Position numbers and translations under genes: made by a program. The notes beneath the pieces were generated by a model, which made no database searches, was not told where the DNA came from, and was given only the letters and a program-made list of their open reading frames with translations. A stretch of 64,000 nucleotides of DNA, taken from assembly GCA_030693705.1 (NCBI GenBank), contig JAUYAB010000055.1:23125-87124 (forward strand), read 5' to 3'. Position 1 is the first letter of the stretch. Every line of letters starts with the position of its first letter. Positions 61,503-64,000 of this stretch are shown here, in pieces. Origin of the DNA: Ignavibacteria bacterium (GTDB taxonomy: Bacteria; Bacteroidota; Ignavibacteria; Ignavibacteriales; Ignavibacteriaceae).

Positions 61503-62855
61503 ATGGGACGAAGTGTATTAATTTATGTAATGGGAACCTTTATTATTTTGTCTATCGCTTTACTGAATGCAGGTAGAACTGTTGATACAGCCGGCACCAA
61601 ATCTATAGAATATATGAGGGACTCTAAAGCCAGAAATATTTGTAATAGTATGACGAGTATCCTTCTGACAAGATTAGCAGACAGTTCTTCGCTTAGAATT
61701 GAGACACCAGTTACCCAATCATTATTGGGAGGAACCGTAACATACCGGATGTACTCTGTAAACTCAGTTGGAGACGATGGGAATGATAATCATGAAGGTG
61801 ATGACCATGAGGATAGCGATCATTCATCAATATTTAATTTTCAAACGCAAGAGCAAAATCCAATAATTTTTTCTGCTAGCATTTTAGGAGCCTTTGGTTT
61901 TTCAAGCGCTTCTTTCGCTTATGACGATGATGAAGATCACGACGATGAAGATCATGATGGCGATCATGATGATTCAGATGACCCCTCTGATGGTGATACA
62001 GTAAAAATAGTAGTCTCAGCAACCGTTTCGAACAGCACAAAAACTCAAACAACTTACGTAGCAATTACTCCGCCAACTTCAACAACGCCACCTACAGCAA
62101 TTCAGGGCGGTCTTTCATGCAGGAATGCTGTTTCTACAACTGGAAACATACAAATTGATGGAAGAAATCATGATTTGAATGGTAATTTTATTGCCGGAAG
62201 CGGAACGTACGGTATTTGGACTACATCAACAATTAGTCAAGGAGGAAGTTCGGATTTTGGCGGGACTTATAGTGGTACTGATTATGCCCCATCTAGACCT
62301 GCAAACTCTCACGCAATAAAAGCTTCCGGAAGTTACCCTTCAGGAAGTTTTCCCGATACTCCCGACAAAGTTTTTGGTGGAAGTGCAGCCGGATTTACAG
62401 AAGGAACTCTTAAAAATTTAGCTCTAAGTGGAGCGAATGGAAGTCAATATGTAACAAATCCTTCATCTCTTTCATCTCCGTTTAGCGGAGTAACTTATGT
62501 AGAATTGGATAGTGGAAGTACATGGCAAAAAATGAATATTACCGGGACAGGTGTTCTGATAGTTCACAATGCAGCAGGAAATGCTATTATGAAGAATTTG
62601 AATTCAGGTAAATTTAAAGGGATAATAATTGCAGACGATATAATTCATGTTCATACTGATATTATTGGAGCAGTGATTGGATTAAGCGCTTCTCCATCTG
62701 AAGGAAATTTTTTGGGCAATGGAAGCGGTTCAATAAAATATTCGCTAGAAGCTATAACCCAAGCAGTAACGGCGGTTAGCTCTTCTTCTACTTCAACTAA
62801 TTACGGTTTTGGAAAAACAAGAATGAATGTTATTGGTTGGTACGATCAATTGTAG
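61503..62855 (+). CDS. pilin-like protein 3 with His/Asp-rich insertion (PilX-like)
   Basis: A 450-residue protein. The N-terminal helix (residues 4-21) and the segment RNICNSMTSILLTRLADSS resemble PilX-type minor pilins. A strand pair GTVTYRMYSVNS and DTVKIVVSATVSN is split by a 75-residue insertion (about residues 91-165) with two acidic/histidine clusters (DDGNDNHEGDDHEDSDH and DDDEDHDDEDHDGDHDDSDD, 141-160) around a hydrophobic segment ILGAFGFSSASFA that looks like a second signal peptide. The rest (residues 200-440) is Gly/Ser rich and beta-like. The clusters could bind metal ions such as calcium, zinc or nickel. The ribosome-binding site is weak. Function unknown. Confidence 0.72.
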   Translation: MGRSVLIYVMGTFIILSIALLNAGRTVDTAGTKSIEYMRDSKARNICNSMTSILLTRLADSSSLRIETPVTQSLLGGTVTYRMYSVNSVGDDGNDNHEGDDHEDSDHSSIFNFQTQEQNPIIFSASILGAFGFSSASFAYDDDEDHDDEDHDGDHDDSDDPSDGDTVKIVVSATVSNSTKTQTTYVAITPPTSTTPPTAIQGGLSCRNAVSTTGNIQIDGRNHDLNGNFIAGSGTYGIWTTSTISQGGSSDFGGTYSGTDYAPSRPANSHAIKASGSYPSGSFPDTPDKVFGGSAAGFTEGTLKNLALSGANGSQYVTNPSSLSSPFSGVTYVELDSGSTWQKMNITGTGVLIVHNAAGNAIMKNLNSGKFKGIIIADDIIHVHTDIIGAVIGLSASPSEGNFLGNGSGSIKYSLEAITQAVTAVSSSSTSTNYGFGKTRMNVIGWYDQL

Positions 62856-62975
62856 TTGAAATATCTTGTTGGATTATTTCACTTAAAAATATATTGAGGA
62901 ATATTATTTCCGCAAAGAGATTTGGAAAAATTTTCGTATTCTTATATATTAAGGAAGTTCTTTTGAAACTTTTTT

Positions 62976-63048
<73 letters not shown>

Positions 63049-63057
63049 CTCAAAAAC

Positions 63058-63087
63058 AAATCCACTAAGTGTGGATTTTATTTTTTT
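63058..63087 (+). terminator. intrinsic terminator after tRNA-Gly
   Basis: Stem AAATCCAC / GTGGATTT with five-base loop TAAGT, followed by a T-rich run to 63087. Confidence 0.75.
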
Positions 63088-63107
63088 AGCACTCTAAAAT
63101 ATTTTTT

Positions 63108-63192
63108 GGCGCTGTACTCCCGACCTTGTCGGGATCTAAGGGGAATCCGCCGCGGCGGACTGCAACCCGCCATTGGCGGGCGAATCCGACCG
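63108..63192 (+). pseudogene. tRNA-Cys degenerate copy carrying three palindromes
   Basis: The sequence starts GGCGCTGTAC as tRNA-Cys does and later has TCTAAGGGGAA, CTGCAA and CGAATCCGACCG in the same order as the intact gene at 63222. It is interrupted by TCCCGACCTTGTCGGGA (63118-63134), TCCGCCGCGGCGGA (63146-63159) and CCCGCCATTGGCGGG (63166-63180). The anticodon stem is destroyed. I interpret it as a duplicate tRNA gene that has taken up three short palindromic elements. Confidence 0.7.
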
Positions 63193-63221
63193 ACATTCGT
63201 TTGAAATTTTGATTCTTTTTT

Positions 63222-63295
63222 GGCGCTGTACCCAAGCGGTCTAAGGGGAAGGTCTGCAAAACCTTTATTCGTCGGTTCGAATCCGACCGGCGCCT
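63222..63295 (+). tRNA. tRNA-Cys (anticodon GCA)
   Basis: A 74-base cloverleaf: acceptor GGCGCTG with CGGCGCC and discriminator T, anticodon stem AAGGT/ACCTT with loop CTGCAAA (anticodon GCA), T arm GTCGGTTCGAATCCGAC. CCA is not encoded. This is the only intact tRNA-Cys in the window. Degenerate or partial copies lie at 63108, 63596 and 63940. Confidence 0.96.
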
Positions 63296-63296
63296 C

Positions 63297-63328
63297 AAAA
63301 AAAACTCGAATTTAGTTCGAGTTTTTTT
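63297..63328 (+). terminator. intrinsic terminator after tRNA-Cys
   Basis: Stem AACTCGAA (63303-63310) with TTCGAGTT (63316-63323), A-run before and T-run after, so it could work on both strands. A variant of the same hairpin recurs at 63642-63672 after the first tRNA fragment. Confidence 0.78.
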
Positions 63329-63346
63329 CATTTAAGAGGTAGTAAA

Positions 63347-63586
63347 ATGTTTTATGTTTATATCTTACGCAGTGAAAAAGACGGCAAACGATACATCGGT
63401 TTTACTTCAAATATAGATCGGAGACTTTTAGAGCACCATACCGGTTATGTCACTTCCACTAAAAATCGCAGACCGCTTCAACTCATCCACTCTGAAGAAT
63501 TTTCTAATAAAATAGAAGCTGAACAAAGAGAAAAGTTTTTCAAGTCAGGACGAGGAAGAGCTGAATTAAAACTGATGGGATTATAA
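63347..63586 (+). CDS. GIY-YIG nuclease-family small protein, copy 1
   Basis: A 79-residue GIY-YIG domain protein of the UPF0213/YhbQ-like type: YVYILRSEKDGKRYIGFT carries the (GI)Y-(Y)IG pair, RRLLEHHTG the usual catalytic Arg region, and REKFFKSGRG a conserved basic end. It starts 19 bases after the terminator of tRNA-Cys with a GAGGT ribosome-binding site. It is one of two copies in a tandem unit that also includes a 3' fragment of tRNA-Cys. Activity as DNA endonuclease is inferred from the fold. The position next to a tRNA gene suggests a mobile or homing element. Confidence 0.88.
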   Translation: MFYVYILRSEKDGKRYIGFTSNIDRRLLEHHTGYVTSTKNRRPLQLIHSEEFSNKIEAEQREKFFKSGRGRAELKLMGL

Positions 63587-63595
63587 ATTTACTCT

Positions 63596-63640
63596 GAAGG
63601 TCTGCAACCCGCCATTGGCGGGCGAATCCGACCGGCGCCT
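63596..63640 (+). pseudogene. tRNA-Cys 3' fragment 1, with palindrome
   Basis: GAAGGTCTGCAA, then the palindrome CCCGCCATTGGCGGG (63608-63622), then CGAATCCGACCGGCGCCT. The first and last parts are identical to tRNA-Cys; the palindrome replaces the rest of the anticodon arm and the start of the T arm. Confidence 0.8.
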
Positions 63641-63641
63641 C

Positions 63642-63672
63642 AAAAAAAACTCGAGATAAACTCGAGTTTTTT
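63642..63672 (+). terminator. intrinsic terminator hairpin, second copy
   Basis: AAACTCGAG with CTCGAGTTT, preceded by A residues and followed by T residues, in the same place relative to the tRNA fragment as the hairpin at 63297. Confidence 0.7.
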
Positions 63673-63690
63673 CATTTCTGAGGTAATAAA

Positions 63691-63930
63691 ATGTTTCATG
63701 TTCATATCTTACGCAGTGACAAAGATGGAAAACGATACATCGGATTTACTGCAAATTTAGAACGAAGACTTTTAGAGCACCATACCGGTTGTGTCACTTC
63801 CACTAAAAATCGCAGACCGCTTCAACTCATTTACTCAGAAACATTTTCAGATAAGATTGATGCAGAAAAAAGAGAAAAGTTTTTCAAGTCAGGACGAGGA
63901 AGAGTTGAATTAAAACTGATGGGATTATAA
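63691..63930 (+). CDS. GIY-YIG nuclease-family small protein, copy 2
   Basis: A second 79-residue copy, 344 bases after the first, with 13 differences in 79 aligned residues by my count. The GIY tyrosines are changed (FHVHILRS in place of FYVYILRS), while KRYIGFT, RRLLEHHTG and REKFFKSGRG remain. Loss of the GIY tyrosine may reduce nuclease activity, so this copy could be decaying. Codon use and the ribosome-binding site (TGAGGTAAT) match copy 1. It is followed by another tRNA-Cys fragment. Confidence 0.86.
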   Translation: MFHVHILRSDKDGKRYIGFTANLERRLLEHHTGCVTSTKNRRPLQLIYSETFSDKIDAEKREKFFKSGRGRVELKLMGL

Positions 63931-63939
63931 ATTTACTCT

Positions 63940-63984
63940 GAAGGTCTGCAACCCGCCTTTGGCGGGCGAATCCGACCGGCGCCT
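63940..63984 (+). pseudogene. tRNA-Cys 3' fragment 2, with palindrome
   Basis: GAAGGTCTGCAA, palindrome CCCGCCTTTGGCGGG (63952-63966), then CGAATCCGACCGGCGCCT, as in fragment 1. After it TCAATTAAAACTCGATC begins what looks like a third terminator hairpin, cut by the window end, so the array may continue. Confidence 0.78.
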
Positions 63985-64000
63985 CAATTAAAACTCGATC

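Overview
The window looks like a chromosomal stretch from a member of the Ignavibacteria or a close relative in the Bacteroidetes/Chlorobi (FCB) group. The evidence is a PorU-PorV type IX secretion (T9SS) gene pair, several secreted proteins with the C-terminal NYPNPFNP-type sorting domain, a TonB receptor next to a DUF4249 lipoprotein, multihaem c-type cytochromes, low G+C, and promoters that fit the Bacteroidetes pattern TTG/TTTG plus TAnnTTTG. The species assignment is inference. There is no rRNA, CRISPR array, prophage or intact insertion sequence.

Layout. 1-4313: a multihaem cytochrome cluster (a protein cut by the window edge, a 29-haem repeat lipoprotein, a four-haem c554-like protein) ending in a MarR regulator; probably extracellular electron transfer. 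4324-8352: a HIT hydrolase, then about 1 kb of genomic debris (a broken YCII gene, a transposase fragment, a palindromic element, a broken hicA) beside an intact hicB, an unknown acidic protein and a DUF5683 protein. 8476-19891: a leftward secretion block: a zincin/beta-propeller/beta-barrel protein, an M6-like T9SS cargo that has lost its metal site, porV and porU. 20041-21595: HD hydrolase, endonuclease III and a 2Fe-2S ferredoxin with 4-base overlaps. 21596-22784: tRNA-Glu, tRNA-Gln and dispersed repeats. 22785-25745: two T9SS-secreted enzymes (esterase, endonuclease I) and a candidate small RNA upstream of them. 25946-33253: a small secreted protein, a SET protein, typA, ychF-like, glgC and uvrC. 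33309-35772: a lipoprotein, SRP RNA, a solitary DNA methyltransferase and tRNA-Ala.

35930-46787 is a polymer-degrading and uptake region: secreted alpha-amylase, TonB receptor with DUF4249 and rhodanese-like lipoproteins, an SGNH hydrolase lipoprotein and a large GH81 beta-1,3-glucanase with PKD, CBM6 and T9SS domains. 47046-48836 is a lone NACHT ATPase, an anti-phage candidate. 49066-54128 holds a dispersed repeat and an RND efflux adaptor and permease separated by a block of palindromes. 54254-59736 is a leftward housekeeping operon (pcm, miaA, AtuA-like pair, trpF, prfB with a programmed frameshift, yjbQ). 59827-62855 has a UPF0316 membrane protein and three pilin-like genes, the last with a His/Asp-rich insertion. 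62976-64000 has tRNA-Gly, tRNA-Cys and a tandem array in which 3' fragments of tRNA-Cys alternate with tiny GIY-YIG nuclease genes.

The most unusual items are the tRNA-Cys/GIY-YIG array with palindromes inserted in tRNA copies, the candidate small RNA at 25638-25705, the His/Asp-rich pilin-like operon, the 29-haem lipoprotein, the lone NACHT gene, and families of short repeats that have entered or replaced gene sequence. Everything here was read by eye. Family names rest on motif recognition, and no searches were run.
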